Shown here: in pieces, positions 53,450 through 63,443 of the stretch
Position numbering within the stretch: position 1 is the first letter of the stretch
How the letters are laid out: each line of letters starts with the position of its first letter
Source of the DNA: Agapetus fuscipes
Lineage: Eukaryota > Arthropoda > Insecta > Trichoptera > Glossosomatidae
Assembly: GCA_951799405.1 (NCBI GenBank)
Contig: OX637344.1
Span: forward strand, 4,030,001 to 4,094,000
DNA: 64,000 nucleotides
Reading direction: 5' to 3'
Translations under genes and position numbers: made by a program
The notes under the pieces: model-generated
Databases searched by the model: none
Told to the model about the DNA's origin: nothing
Seen by the model: only the letters and a program-made list of their open reading frames with translations

Positions 53450-53640
53450 CCCACCTTAAAGGTTAAATTGAACAAGTGCTGATTCACTGATTACATACTA
53501 AGTAAACTAATTATAAAGAAGTGATCATGAAAAACTTCTAAACTACACGATTTTCGCACTCTTTTTGTGTGTTTTTGTGTTGTCTCATAGAAAATAGGAA
53601 AAAATGAGAAATTTATCTGACCTTGTGAGCTTAACATACA
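53450..53640 (+). repeat. Repeat N copy
   Basis: TGATCATGAAAAACTTCTAA, GATTTTCGCACTCTTTTTGT and GAGAAATTTATCTGACC blocks. Confidence 0.65.
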
Positions 53641-53643
53641 TAT

Positions 53644-53678
<35 letters not shown>
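53641..53678 (+). repeat. AT dinucleotide microsatellite
   Basis: TATATATA runs interrupted by single A insertions. Confidence 0.9.
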
Positions 53679-53704
53679 CAAGGATAATTTATTTATAAGG
53701 TACA

Positions 53705-53758
53705 CATAATAAAAGAGCGCCGTTTTTGTGTGTGTCACACCTCAAGGGCCCTCTCAAA
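53705..53758 (-). mobile_element. Tail-1-only insertion
   Basis: AAGAGCGCCGTTTTTGTGTG then TGTCACACCTCAAGGGCCCT: the last 50 bases of the CR1/L2-like LINE or SINE-A on the reverse strand. Confidence 0.8.
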
Positions 53759-54802
53759 CATGTTACTTATTGAATGTGTAAGTATGTAGAGGATATTCAT
53801 TCGCTTGTACAGCTTGTAACAAGAATTTTCGGGCGTATTTTCTTAGGCATGTATTCTGTGAGGGAGGGGAGGTAGAGGGTGGGTGACGTAGGAGGCTCTC
53901 TGGGCGGACCGGAAGGGGATGAACGCTATAAGGGAGGTCCATTACGCTGCTTCCTATACAAATAAATAATCAAGGTAAAAAAAAACTCCACCTAACGACT
54001 TCTCGCGGTGAGAAGATGGACGCAAAGGTAATGTAGATTTTTGTCTTATTGTGCGTTTTTTTTATTTCACATGCGTTTAATTTTAATTAAAAATAACTTT
54101 GCTATTAGTCAAGGAATACAAGCTATTAATAACATCTAGTTATACAAACAATTTTACAACATAGATTATAGATAACAAAGATACCATTCATAACAATGTT
54201 TACTTACTTCAATAAAAGCTCTTTTGTAACACTAGATATTTATAGATGAATGCAACCACTCGCCACTGAAAGAGGTTATCTCCATCGCCATTTCGTGGTC
54301 ATAATTATACTTGCACCCCAGTTTCAGTGCCATAACTTATCCCACTGAATTCAATGGGAGTATCCGAAACCGATTCTAACAAAGCATCGTGGTGCATTCT
54401 CGAAATTACGAACAACTTCATTGCCATAAAAACTTAAGAATATTGAGAGCTCAGATCAATACCCCGAGTGTTTAAAACAAAATACAAAAAAAAAATAGAA
54501 GAAAATGTATTGTTATAATTGTACGCGGTTTCTTTTTAATTCAAACTGCGGTAGTTTATTTTACACAATTTATTTGTGATTTGGTTCGGATACCGAGTCG
54601 TTTTACTCGTCAAATGTTGTATACATGTACATGTCAAAAGTTGAAACCAAAATTTATTTAGTAATACTACAAAATATAGTTATTCTTTAAAGTATAAATC
54701 ATAGAAATAGATATGGTTATGTTTGTGAAAAAATATAAATCTATCGAAAAAATAATGAAAAATGTGTGACATCAAAATAAACTTTAAAATTATATAGTTT
54801 TT
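53759..54802. other. GC-richer patch, then unassigned
   Basis: 53860-53950 is purine-rich (GAGGGAGGGGAGGTAGAGGG, GGGCGGACCGGAAGGGGATG). 54220-54440 is unique and less AT-rich. No gene found. Confidence 0.35.
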
Positions 54803-54880
54803 TTAAGGAAGCCTGTGCGGGAGACTCCCTTGATTCAAGAGACTCTAGAAGTCTATGACACTTGTACATTCTTACTAAAA
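54803..54880 (-). mobile_element. Tail-2-only insertion
   Basis: TTTTTTAAGGAAGCCTGTGC, then GGGAGACTCCCTTGATTCAA and GTCTATGACACTTGT. Matches tail 2 at 40518 and 58455. Confidence 0.75.
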
Positions 54881-55269
54881 CTATAAAAAACAGATTATGT
54901 TCATGATTTTTTTCTCTTTTACGCGATTGAGACTATTTTATGTATTTTGTATACTCGCGGTACAGAGAAAAAAAAAAGTTGAACCTGTAATGCCGAAAAG
55001 CTTTCAATATTTTTCAGTCGTAAATCCATCTTTTTTTTTCAGAACAAAAACTTTTCCATATAAATCTCTGATGTTTGAAATTTTATAAATTTCTATAAGC
55101 TATTTTTAACCTTCTTACTTAAAAGTTTTTCTTTATGATGAATGATAGATATATAGATAGATCTCCACGTTGAGAAAAACGATGAAAGGTTTTACACCTC
55201 AAAGGCTGGCTTGATATGTTTAACATTGATTACAAATCAAAAACATATTGGAAAGTTTATTGTCATTCC
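54881..55269. other. No recognised feature
   Basis: AT-rich, with a 63-codon frame lacking any domain. Confidence 0.4.
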
Positions 55270-55366
55270 TTCACTTATAGGTTTGTGTAAGGCTGACTAC
55301 CCATGCTGTAAAAAAATGGTGCACTTTGGCAATGTTACCCCTATTTCATGAAAGGTCAAGTTGTAC
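55270..55366 (+). repeat. Rep-1 5' part
   Basis: CTTCACTTATAGGTTTGTGT through TTACCCCTATTTCATGAAAG. Confidence 0.7.
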
Positions 55367-56099
55367 CTGAAGAGGATCGAGAGATTGAAAGCGTTCGTAT
55401 TTTGTAATTAAAATAAAATTAAAAATGGAGTGAAAATGAAACAGTATTTTTGGTTCTATAATGTTAAGATTAAATCAATTAAATTGATGACGTTGATACC
55501 TGTTTCTGGCCAGGCAAATGGCAAATGCAGGCAAATGGCCAGGGAAAATGCATTCCTCATCACAATGTGTTTTTTTTTAATTAAAAACAAAGAAAAGATA
55601 TCTTCACAACAAAATTTTCATCTAGATAAAATATAAGTCTCTGAATTCAAAAAACCTCTTTTATTCATACTTTAAGAGGCTAACTTTTATGTCGAAAAAA
55701 AAAACATTATGTTGGTAACAAACTGGAGAAGAAATGTTGCTTTGAAATTATTATTTTACAACTTGCCTTTACGTATTTTTTTAAGGCACACACGCTCTTG
55801 TTTATTTGCTCCTTTTAAGAAACCTACATAATGCGAAATGTGCAAACATAAAGTCGCTCCCAATTATTTCATTTTATCTTTTTTTCTTTTATGTTCTCTC
55901 TTTGTTCTCGTTTCAGTAATATGAACTCTGAGGGCGTTTTTTTTTTGTAATCTTAAATTTGACTACTCACTTGAATAAACGTTGCGTGCGGGTTCAAGTA
56001 TTTTTTAATTCATTGGTAAATTGAAATACGGAAATATGATACAAATATGTAATTAAACAATGAAAAAATTAAAAAAAAGAACGCTTTATACAATATAGC
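55367..56099. other. No recognised feature
   Basis: AT-rich and unassigned. CAGGCAAATGGC is duplicated at about 55511-55540. Confidence 0.4.
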
Positions 56100-56505
56100 A
56101 CAATGATGTTATCTAAGTTGCGAAGATATTCTGACATTTAACATTCATATTGTTACGAACGTATGGGTTTCGTGTGTACGTGAGCCTAGGCACGTTGTTT
56201 GGGATATGACGTCTCTGGTTTAGTGTGGAATAATCCATTATAGAAGTATATACCATGTTCTCGATCATGCAAGAATCGTCTCCGCCGCACATATAAATAC
56301 GAGCAAAGATTCTGTGGGACAGACCGAGTCTCTTTGACTATTGTGATAGGAAAATCTGTAAGCAGAGAGTGAAGAGTATGTTATAAACGATTTTGTGAAA
56401 ATAAATTTAAATCGCAATTTCATTAAAAAGAACTCCAGTCAAATCATAACAATGTTTAATGCATGCCCACAGAAACTTGTAAATTAGCGCTTACTTAAAA
56501 TTGAA
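56100..56505 (-). repeat. Rep-1 3' part split by a solo LTR
   Basis: 56105-56150 (ATGTTATCTAAGTTGCGAAG) and 56452-56505 (TTTAATGCATGCCCACAGAA) are the two sides of one reverse-strand Rep-1 tail half, interrupted by 56151-56451. Confidence 0.8.
56151..56451 (+). repeat. Gypsy-like solo LTR
   Basis: 301 bp starting TGTTACGAACG and ending TCATAACA (TG...CA). Flanks ATAT and ATGT fit a 4-bp duplication with one change. It contains a TATA-like ACATATAAATACGAG about 70% in. No internal region remains, so it is a solo LTR. Ty3/gypsy is inferred from ends and size. The orientation given is that of the TATA box. Confidence 0.7.
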
Positions 56506-56968
56506 CATTAACCCGGCGATCCACAATGGTATATTGGTTCCGACATTGATGTATGGAAGTGAGGCGTGGACAGTTAATGAATGTGAGCTGAGTAAAGTAT
56601 GTACGGTTGAAATGGCTTACCTGAGAGCAATGGCTGGAAAAACACTGAATGATAGAGTACGTAATGATTGGGTGATGAACGAGTGTGGTATAAAAGAGAA
56701 TATGAGAATGAAAGTACAAAAAAGTACGATGAGATGGTTCGGACATCTCGAAAGAATGGATGATGAACGACTAACGAAGAAAGTGTACAAAGGAAATGTC
56801 AGAGGAAAGCGCGGAAGGGGAAGGCCGAGGAAAGAATGGTTAGACCAAATAGGTGAGATTGCGAAAGAATGGAACCTGAAAAAGGTGATGAATATTGAGG
56901 AAATGAAAGTGGTTTGTAAGGACAGAAAAAAGTGGAGGCGCATCTGCGGAGGTACCGGCCACCCCTAG
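56501..56968 (+). pseudogene. LINE C-terminus, RTE-like, longest copy
   Basis: A 155-codon open segment. GILVPTLMYGSEAWTV, then VEMAYLRAMAGKTLNDRVRN, MRWFGHLERMDDERLTKK, GRGRPRKEWLDQIGE, CKDRKKWRRICGGTGHP and a stop. This is the region after the reverse transcriptase core in RTE/L1-like LINE polyproteins; the catalytic domains and endonuclease are absent, so it is a 5'-truncated copy. The ATG is internal to the original protein and not a true start. The 3' end reads GATACAGTAACAGTAAC after the stop, a short simple-repeat tail. The frame is intact over this length, so the copy is younger than its relatives at 5388 and 44335. Confidence 0.8.
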
Positions 56969-57399
56969 TGGAACGGCGGCAGGATACAGTAACAGTAACC
57001 CTGCATTTTTTCCGATCTACCCTGAAACAGTAATTAATTATGTAAAAAACTGTTGGCCATGCAACTAGGGTGGTGAATCGCATTCCTCTTCACAAAACTA
57101 TGTGTTCAAAGACCACAAAACCAGAAATTCTCAATTTTCAATCATTTGCCATTCGTTATATTTCCCCACAAAGAAAGCTATCGTCGCAGTAATAATAATA
57201 AAAAAGCTTCAATTCCATTGTATTCACTTTCCAACGACAGAAATGTATCTTCGAAAATTGTCGTTGACCTAAAATCGAAGCCACATACAAACTTATATAC
57301 CACGATGCCCTGAGTATGAAACATGAAGTGAGGTAACAGAAAATGTGTTATGTGAATCATCAGAACAGCACGACTAGAGAGCGTTTTGTTTTCGATATA
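56969..57399. other. Unassigned
   Basis: About 430 bp after the LINE tail. 57090-57390 is unique here. A 109-codon reverse frame (57178-57507) runs into the next element without a domain. Confidence 0.4.
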
Positions 57400-57648
57400 A
57401 AGTGATACCTCAGCATACGAGTTTAATTCGTTCCGTAACCTTGCTCGTATGCCAATTTGCTCGTATCTCAAATTATTTTTCCCCATTGAAATTAATTGAA
57501 ATGTCATTAATCCATTTCAGCCCCTAAAATGCTACTTCTAAGTGTTTTTGTTACGTATTTTTCAATAAGAAAAAATAATGTATTTTTAAATGACAAATAA
57601 AAGTATTATATAAAACATAATAAAAGATAATGTAAAGCAAAAAAGCTG

Positions 57649-58301
57649 TGGTGACGCATAAATAGCGCCATCTGTTTTATTTTTATTTAATTAGTATAAA
57701 GAAGCGAATTTCATGTTGGTCTGTCACAAACTGAAAAAAAAGTGCAAATAAATCGCAAGATGTCAGTATCAACTTTTTTGACACGGAGCGATGTGAAATA
57801 AGCAATGAATTGAGACTTCCGTTTCTACCGTCGAGCAATGCAGACACGTGTTTCTGTGTCTCGAACGATTTGAAATTAAAACCCGAAAAAATCCGTAAAA
57901 ATCACATTGATTTTTTAATATTTCTATAATCTGTGATATGTGAGCGTGATTGTTTCATATAACATCCAAGTGCGGCAGTTGTGAACAGAGCTCATCATCA
58001 AGGATCCTGGGAGACGATCATCATATTGGACTTATGCAGCACGATTGGGTGAGTGGCAAGCCTTTTGATAATCGCTTCTTTTTGGTACGGGAAAGTTGTC
58101 CAACATTGAAAGCCACCTAGTGAAGGTTGGTTTTTGTTTGAGAGAGAAAATATCTAAATATAGCAGTAATATATATAGCATATAGCAGTAGATCTAAGTA
58201 TTTTCATATCTCTCATTGGAGGAATACAGTGTAGTTTCTCCATTTGTTTTTTTTGTATTTATATACTCCCTGAGGGGTAAAAGTTACACATTGCCCCTCC
58301 A
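57649..58301 (+). repeat. BEL/Pao solo LTR, diverged
   Basis: Starts TGGTGACGCATAAATAGCG, ends TTGCCCCTCCA; aligned throughout with the 16953 LTRs but 653 bp and clearly diverged. Perfect 5-bp duplication AGCTG (57644-57648 and 58302-58306) shows that it inserted whole and lost its interior by LTR-LTR recombination. Confidence 0.95.
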
Positions 58302-58454
58302 AGCTGGGTGTGTACAGACATATTTATATGTTGGCCACTTAAATGCAACTTGCACACAGCTTAAATGCTACTGTATGCTTAATTTTAGTCACTGCTTTTC
58401 TCCTCCCTGGTTTTTCGCCGGATTCAAAAAGAGGTACAAGGAGGTCTGTTTCTT

Positions 58455-58750
58455 TTTTTTAAGGAATCCTGTGCGGGAGGCTCCCCAATTCTGTAAAGTC
58501 TTGGGAGTCTATATCACCCTGGCAGAGTGCCGCAGAGGTGTTGCTTGAATTGTTGCTACTGTCGTGAGGCGCTGCAAGGATGTGGCGATTGATGTTTGTT
58601 TTGAATAAAACCAGATTAAAAATGGTAAGGGTACACAGATACTGGTAGATCATTCCATAAACGGGCAGTATGGCAAAGGAGTGAGCCACGAAAACGCCAA
58701 GTTCTAATAGTTTTGAGATTGACTATTTGGACCTTTGTAAATGATTTAGG
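58455..58750 (-). pseudogene. LINE 3' remnant with tail 2
   Basis: Reverse strand. The segment with VLFKTNINRHILAAPHDSS then NNSSNTSAAL resembles the FK-x-x-(V/I)NRHL ending of LINE polyproteins; upstream frames are broken. It ends with TCCCAAGACTTTACAGAATT, then GGGAGCCTCCCGCACAGGAT, then TTAAAAAAA. This is the source-type sequence for tail 2 seen on the SINE at 40518. Confidence 0.6.
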
Positions 58751-58902
58751 AAATTGTCATTAAACAGCTCCGATGCACGACCAGTTGCAACTTTTTCGGG
58801 GTGTTTTTATTTTTCACGTTGCTCGTATCTCAAATTTCAAAACGAAACATCGCTCGCTCGACAGCTCGTATCTCAAATGACTCGTATCTCGAGGTGCCAC
58901 TG

Positions 58903-59446
58903 CATTTTTGATGAAACGCTTTGGTCGAGTTGGAAACTGCGCTGTGAGTGGTGGACCAAGAGAGTCGCCATGTCGGAGAGGAAATGGGAGATAGGAAATA
59001 GAACGCGGTTGGTTGATTATTTATCGCTTCACAAATGTATCACAGTGTGGCCACACCACAGGGCAAGTAGCAGGGACATAAAAATATATACCGATAGTAT
59101 AAAGGTGATCTGTAATGTTGGCGGCTAGGGTTTTTAAATTAGAATTTTACATTTGTTTTGATATTTATATGGATTAATTTTTTAATTATAAGTTATAAGT
59201 TATTGTCTATCAGTGGCGAAGGGTGCCATACAAGTCAATTCGTATCGGTTTCTCGTTTAAAATGATAATAAAGTAGACTGCATGGTTTCAACGGGTAAAA
59301 AATAAGTAGGTATTGTTTCTTTGGTTTTAAATGTATTTTTTAACTTTGTGCCTATATTTTTTAAGCACTTTGTTCCATCATTTAAAAGGGAAGCCGATGG
59401 AAACCGGCTTGTATGGCACTCTTCGCCACTGTTGTCTATGTTATTT
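58903..59446. other. No recognised feature
   Basis: Unassigned sequence. The 124-codon + frame (58754-59128) crosses the end of the DNA element and is not credible as a gene. Confidence 0.4.
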
Positions 59447-59690
59447 AACTTATAGGTTGGTATTCAGCTGACCACCCATGGTTAACTTTGCCAATATCAC
59501 CCCTGTGTTAGTGAAGGTCGGCAAAAGTTGCAGGGTATATGTTTATTTGAGATTTTGGTTTTTATGTTGTAGGTTCACATGTGAAATGTGCAAGCGCGAA
59601 CTACGTGTCTGTTTGTGAGAATGCATATAATATGAATCCCCAATGTTACATATCTTTGCAACTTTGATTAGATAAGATAAAGGTAAAACT
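59447..59690 (+). repeat. Rep-1 copy
   Basis: AACTTATAGGTTGGTATTCA through TTTGCAACTTTGATTAGATA, with a small deletion in the CCATACTGTAAAAAATGG block. Confidence 0.9.
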
Positions 59691-59865
59691 GAATGAGTGA
59701 CATATTCAGCGAACATGGGTTCCTCAGATAAATGCAACTTTTTTCCTATTTTTCACGAGAAAAAACACTAAAAAAGTGCGAAAATCCTGTATTTTAGAAG
59801 TGTATCATGAGCACTTCCTTATAATTTCACTTATTATGAGAAGTTAACCCCAATAAAACGTTTTA
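59691..59865 (-). repeat. Repeat N copy
   Basis: GGTTCCTCAGATAAATGCAA, AAAAAGTGCGAAAATCCTGT and ATGAGCACTTCCTTATAATT blocks, directly after a Rep-1 tail. Confidence 0.65.
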
Positions 59866-60443
59866 TTTTCAATTTCTCACACCAGTGAAGAAGGTGGTAA
59901 TAAAATGCCTTTTAAATTAAAATTCGTCAATTATATCGATCACAATATTTATAAAGCGTGCGTACTATGTTCGGACTGGTTCAGGCATAGTATGCACGCG
60001 GTAATGCTGCCACCTTTCTAGAAAAAAATACATTCGCCTGAGTTTTCTGTACACATGTGAAAGCAGCTGTGTAGTTCTTTGTTCTTTGTCTTACCAAGGA
60101 CCATTTTCGTAAGTATGTTGAAATAGACATATAATGTCTATTTTCCTTGAAATAATTTCTAGTCTACAGATATCATGAGTCAATGATATGGATGCCCCGG
60201 CGCTCATGCTCCATACATTGTTCATCTGCAAGCAAACTTCCGAGTCTCGCAAACAATAAAGATTACTAGAGCGTTCCCTGTGCATGCAATCCGATTTAAT
60301 TAATACCCACTCACACAAACAGTTCACTTCGTGCAAAAAATATCAATCTATAATCTAAGTTGCTTTGATGCTCCGTAGCATTTAAAATTAGAGATAAAAA
60401 TGACAACAATTTGGTTTTAAGTTTCGGCGAGTCAATTAAAATT
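59866..60443. other. Unassigned; Rep-1 scrap at 60345-60375
   Basis: AATCTATAATCTAAGTTGCT (60345) is the complement of a Rep-1 tail end. Otherwise nothing recognised; an inverted pair GCGTGCGTACTATG/CATAGTATGCACGC lies at about 59956-59999. Confidence 0.45.
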
Positions 60444-60486
60444 CCGCGACCGGTTTCGCAAACAATCCGTTTGCATCTTCAGGTGG
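60444..60486 (-). ncRNA. Hammerhead-like ribozyme, intact core
   Basis: Reverse strand: stem I CCAC (60483-60486)/GCGG (60444-60447, one mismatch); CTGAAGA (60476-60482; position 7 variable); stem II GCAAAC/GTTTGC with loop GGATT; GAA (60455-60457); palindromic ACCGGT (60449-60454); C (60448). Same subfamily as 27506-27600. Confidence 0.65.
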
Positions 60487-60589
60487 ATAAATAATTACTT
60501 TATGGTTCAGATGGCCGTCCTGCATCCCCTTCTTCCCTCATACCCTCACGCGACACTTTAAACGATTGATTCTGTACCTGAACCATTTA
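60487..60589. other. Unassigned short stretch
   Basis: Short pyrimidine-rich sequence between a ribozyme motif and SINE-C. Confidence 0.35.
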
Positions 60590-60785
60590 GAATTGATAAT
60601 TTATTATTTAATATTTTAATGAATTATTAATTTGGATATACCCAATGACATCTGTTAAACCGGGGTCAAAGTTATTGTCGGTAGGACGCGGCGCAGGCGG
60701 GGCTCAAACTTTCCCTTTCAATAACGCAGATTCGAGTGCCGACGTCTAATCCGCTCGAACATACCAACGACAACCAGAACTATTC
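60590..60785 (-). mobile_element. SINE-C copy
   Basis: In SINE orientation: GGTATGTTCGAGCGGATTAG (A-box side), long variable arm, GTTTGAGCCCCGCC (B box decayed), ATAACTTTGACCCCGGTTTA and ACAGATGTCATTGGGTATA body. Confidence 0.65.
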
Positions 60786-61217
60786 GCCTATAAGGTGAAC
60801 TCGCTCCTGCTGAAGAGATTTTTGCTTTCCCTCTTTAAACTCCAGTTGAATACAAAAATAATACGTTGTATTCTACACTAGAATGAAAAAAACATACTTA
60901 TATACCGTTACGATTTATTTGGAATCAATTTAATATAACTTCGATTAATTTATTTTGGGATTCACTCACATTTTGGTTCACGTTTAACTTTTGTACTGGT
61001 CTGCTCTGCGCCTCTTATACGAGTCTGCCTTCAAAACATCGCGATCTCTATTTAAAATTGTATAAGGTTCAATCTAACATACGCCAGATTATGCTAGAAT
61101 ATTCTTACTTAGAGTAAGAAGCTTCGAGTGAACACCAGTACAACCAGTACAACCATACAAACACCTATATCTAGAGACACACTCACACAAGTAAATAAAA
61201 ACACACAGTCACACAAC
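60786..61217. other. No recognised feature
   Basis: About 430 bp, with a CAGTACAACCAGTACAACCA short duplication at about 61136. Confidence 0.4.
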
Positions 61218-62118
61218 CATAAAGCCCGGAAGTTTCATCGTTAGCATATGCGCCTAATAGCATAAAAATGACTTACTATACCTTAAAATCTTAAAAACGG
61301 TATTTTGAAATATGCTTTAGCAAGAAAATAGTCTAATAGCAACAATATTTTTGTCAGCCAATCTTGGGGAGCATACGTTTTATGCTATAGCTAATTCCAA
61401 TATGGCGTCTTTTCTCATCTGTTATTTACAGCGGCTATGTAGTTTTGAGTCGAATTTTAGCAATTATTCCCTTAGGAAACACACACTATTTACTTCAATT
61501 TTGTCATGGAAAGCAACGATTCAGATGTCGAAAGAATTACTGATTATGTTTGCAAGTGCAAATCAAAATATTTCGTCTCCCTCAATGTCTCCGAGTATTT
61601 GGTAGGAACGCGGAAGAATTCACTCGGCACAACATTTGAAATTATTGTCAAGCAAATCACAACGGATTTATGAACCTATCTACAACACAGTTTTTAAAAT
61701 CCGTTTTTAAATGCCTCACTAAATGTTTTACGCACTTATAATTTAAAATCATATCATATTATTATCACAGAGCGCCATCCTTGTTGGTGCATTGCAAGCG
61801 GACGTCAATATGGCATCTGACAGTTATAAAAAACTACCATAGACAAAAATAACTTGAATTCGTGGCTGTTGACAATATTATTTATGTGGCCAAATGCAGT
61901 ATTTGAGGTTTTTTGTTACATTTTTCAAGTTTTGTCACGATGGTAGCCATGATGGTAGCAATGCAATTACTTCGGGTATCTTCGGTATATACTACAGATA
62001 GCCTATAGGCAAAATTCGAATGAAAATACTGTTTTGGTGTTACTATAGCATATCTCGGGCGTAAAATATGCTATATAAACTACTTTAGCTTAAAATGTGA
62101 AAATACCGGCCCTTAGTA
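61218..62118. mobile_element. MITE-like element with CCGG ends, uncertain
   Basis: Left AAAGCCCGGAAGTTTCATCG and right AAAATACCGGCCCTTAGTAA resemble the ends of 42510-42935. Both inner ends share TAGCATAT/ATATGCT motifs in inverted position. The 84-codon frame inside has no recognised domain. Confidence 0.35.
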
Positions 62119-62486
62119 AACATACACAGACATAAAATCACACATTCGTAACAATACTTTTAAGTGTACCCTAGGGATAAGTATTATGCAGATAAGTACC
62201 TGAAATATACCTTAACTTTAAATTACTTCTTTCTTCGTACAAATGGTTTCTCTGCTTCTCATTGGAGTATTTTTCCTTCTTTTTTACTGAACTACTTTAG
62301 CTGGACTAGTTTGAAAGTTTTGAAGAAAATTTTGCAAGTAATATTTCGTCTTAATTGATATCTTTTCATGTGCTTTAAGTTTTAAAATGTACATTTTTCA
62401 GGTCTTAGTAATGCTAATAAATGCACGAAGTTGTTTTAATATTTAAACAACACATTACAATTATTCATCTAAAGAATGAGCACTCT
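62119..62486. other. No recognised feature
   Basis: AT-rich, no gene or repeat seen. Confidence 0.4.
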
Positions 62487-62810
62487 TAACTAAGCTACAC
62501 ATATAGTGTAACTTCTTGCCGCGTTATTCCCGAAGGGTTCGCATGTGGCGAGTTGAATCTATTTATTTTTACAGGTAAGGGGGCCGGCCTTACGTCAACC
62601 ACTTCAGTTGAAGTGGAGGTTTCCCAGCTCCCGAGAGTGCTGGTACTCATTTCTTGTGAAGGCTGAGTAAACCTTGCCGGTATTTTATTTTGGGGTTTGA
62701 AATAAACACCGAAACGGGAAATCATTTCTGACACCCTCGGTGGGATTCAAGCCCGAGCTTTCGGCATGGAATGCAAGCACTCTACCACCTGAGCTATCGA
62801 CCAGACTCTT
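62487..62810 (-). mobile_element. SINE-B copy, near full length
   Basis: Reverse strand. AACTAAGCTACACATATAGT tail complement, GGGGCCGGCCTTACGTCAAC, CCCAGCTCCCGAGAGTGCTG, GGTGGGATTCAAGCCCGAGC and head complement CTACCACCTGAGCTATCGAC. Confidence 0.92.
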
Positions 62811-62856
62811 AAAATATGTAACGCAAAATATGCTGAAAATATGGATATTCTTCTTA

Positions 62857-63085
62857 TAGCGTTGTTCCTAAAGAAGTCGCATGAGGCGTGTGAAACCTAT
62901 TTACTTTCACAGGAAGGGAGCCGGCCTTACGCCAACCATACTACTTGAAGAGGAGTATCCCTGCGTCCGAGGGACCACGTTCTTATTTCTTGTGAAGGCT
63001 GAGTAAATATTGATGGCACTATGATTTTGGATTTGAAATAAACACTAAAACGAACAAATATTTCTGACAAACTTTTTGGGAGTAG
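62857..63085 (-). mobile_element. SINE-B copy, old
   Basis: Reverse strand. AGAAGTCGCATGAGGCGTGT, GGGAGCCGGCCTTACGCCAA and CTTGTGAAGGCTGAGTAAAT blocks. Head decayed. Confidence 0.75.
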
Positions 63086-63401
63086 AACTCTAGTCTTCTT
63101 GCATTCAACGCAACCATTTCAATAATTAAGCAATCAATTGCACATACATAAGTTATGTAAAAGCTTGAATCTAACCTATCGAAAATTACTAATACAAAAG
63201 TGCATTATACTTTTTAGAAAAAATAGAAAACTAAGGTTAAGTTTGGTGACAGTGTCCTCTTGAAAATGACGTTAGCAAGTCGAAAGTACTCGAGGTGAAA
63301 TAAATACCCAATCTGTGAAAATAAAATTCATTCATTTTTTTATAATTAAGTCATAAAAATGAATTTTCACTGTGCGAATACACAAACTCTTAAAAGTTTA
63401 A
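63086..63401. other. Unassigned, Penelope-type scrap
   Basis: GAATTTTCACTGTGCGAATA (63361) matches the end block of Penelope-type fragments. Confidence 0.4.
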
Positions 63402-63443
63402 GGTTCAGTTGGTAGCTACAACCACTAGACTACTGGCCGGTCT
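63402..63443 (-). mobile_element. SINE-A head relic
   Basis: ACAACCACTAGACTACTGGC then CGGTC is a reverse-strand SINE-A head. Confidence 0.55.

Larger units (their letters stand above)
57400..58902. mobile_element. Old TIR DNA element carrying nested insertions
   Basis: Left end AAGTGATACCTCAGCATACG and right end CTCGTATCTCGAGGTGCCAC (complement GTGGCACCTCGAGATACGAG) are imperfect inverted repeats with extra CTCGTATCTCAAA motifs inside each end. TA-rich flanks would fit a Tc1/mariner-type element, but this is uncertain. Its interior has been filled by a BEL solo LTR and a LINE remnant. Confidence 0.6.

Noticed and set aside
56501..56968. A host gene encoding a small basic protein
   Set aside because: The sequence recurs in degraded form at 5388, 44335 and 51270, and the motif order is that of a LINE C-terminus, so it is a retrotransposon remnant.
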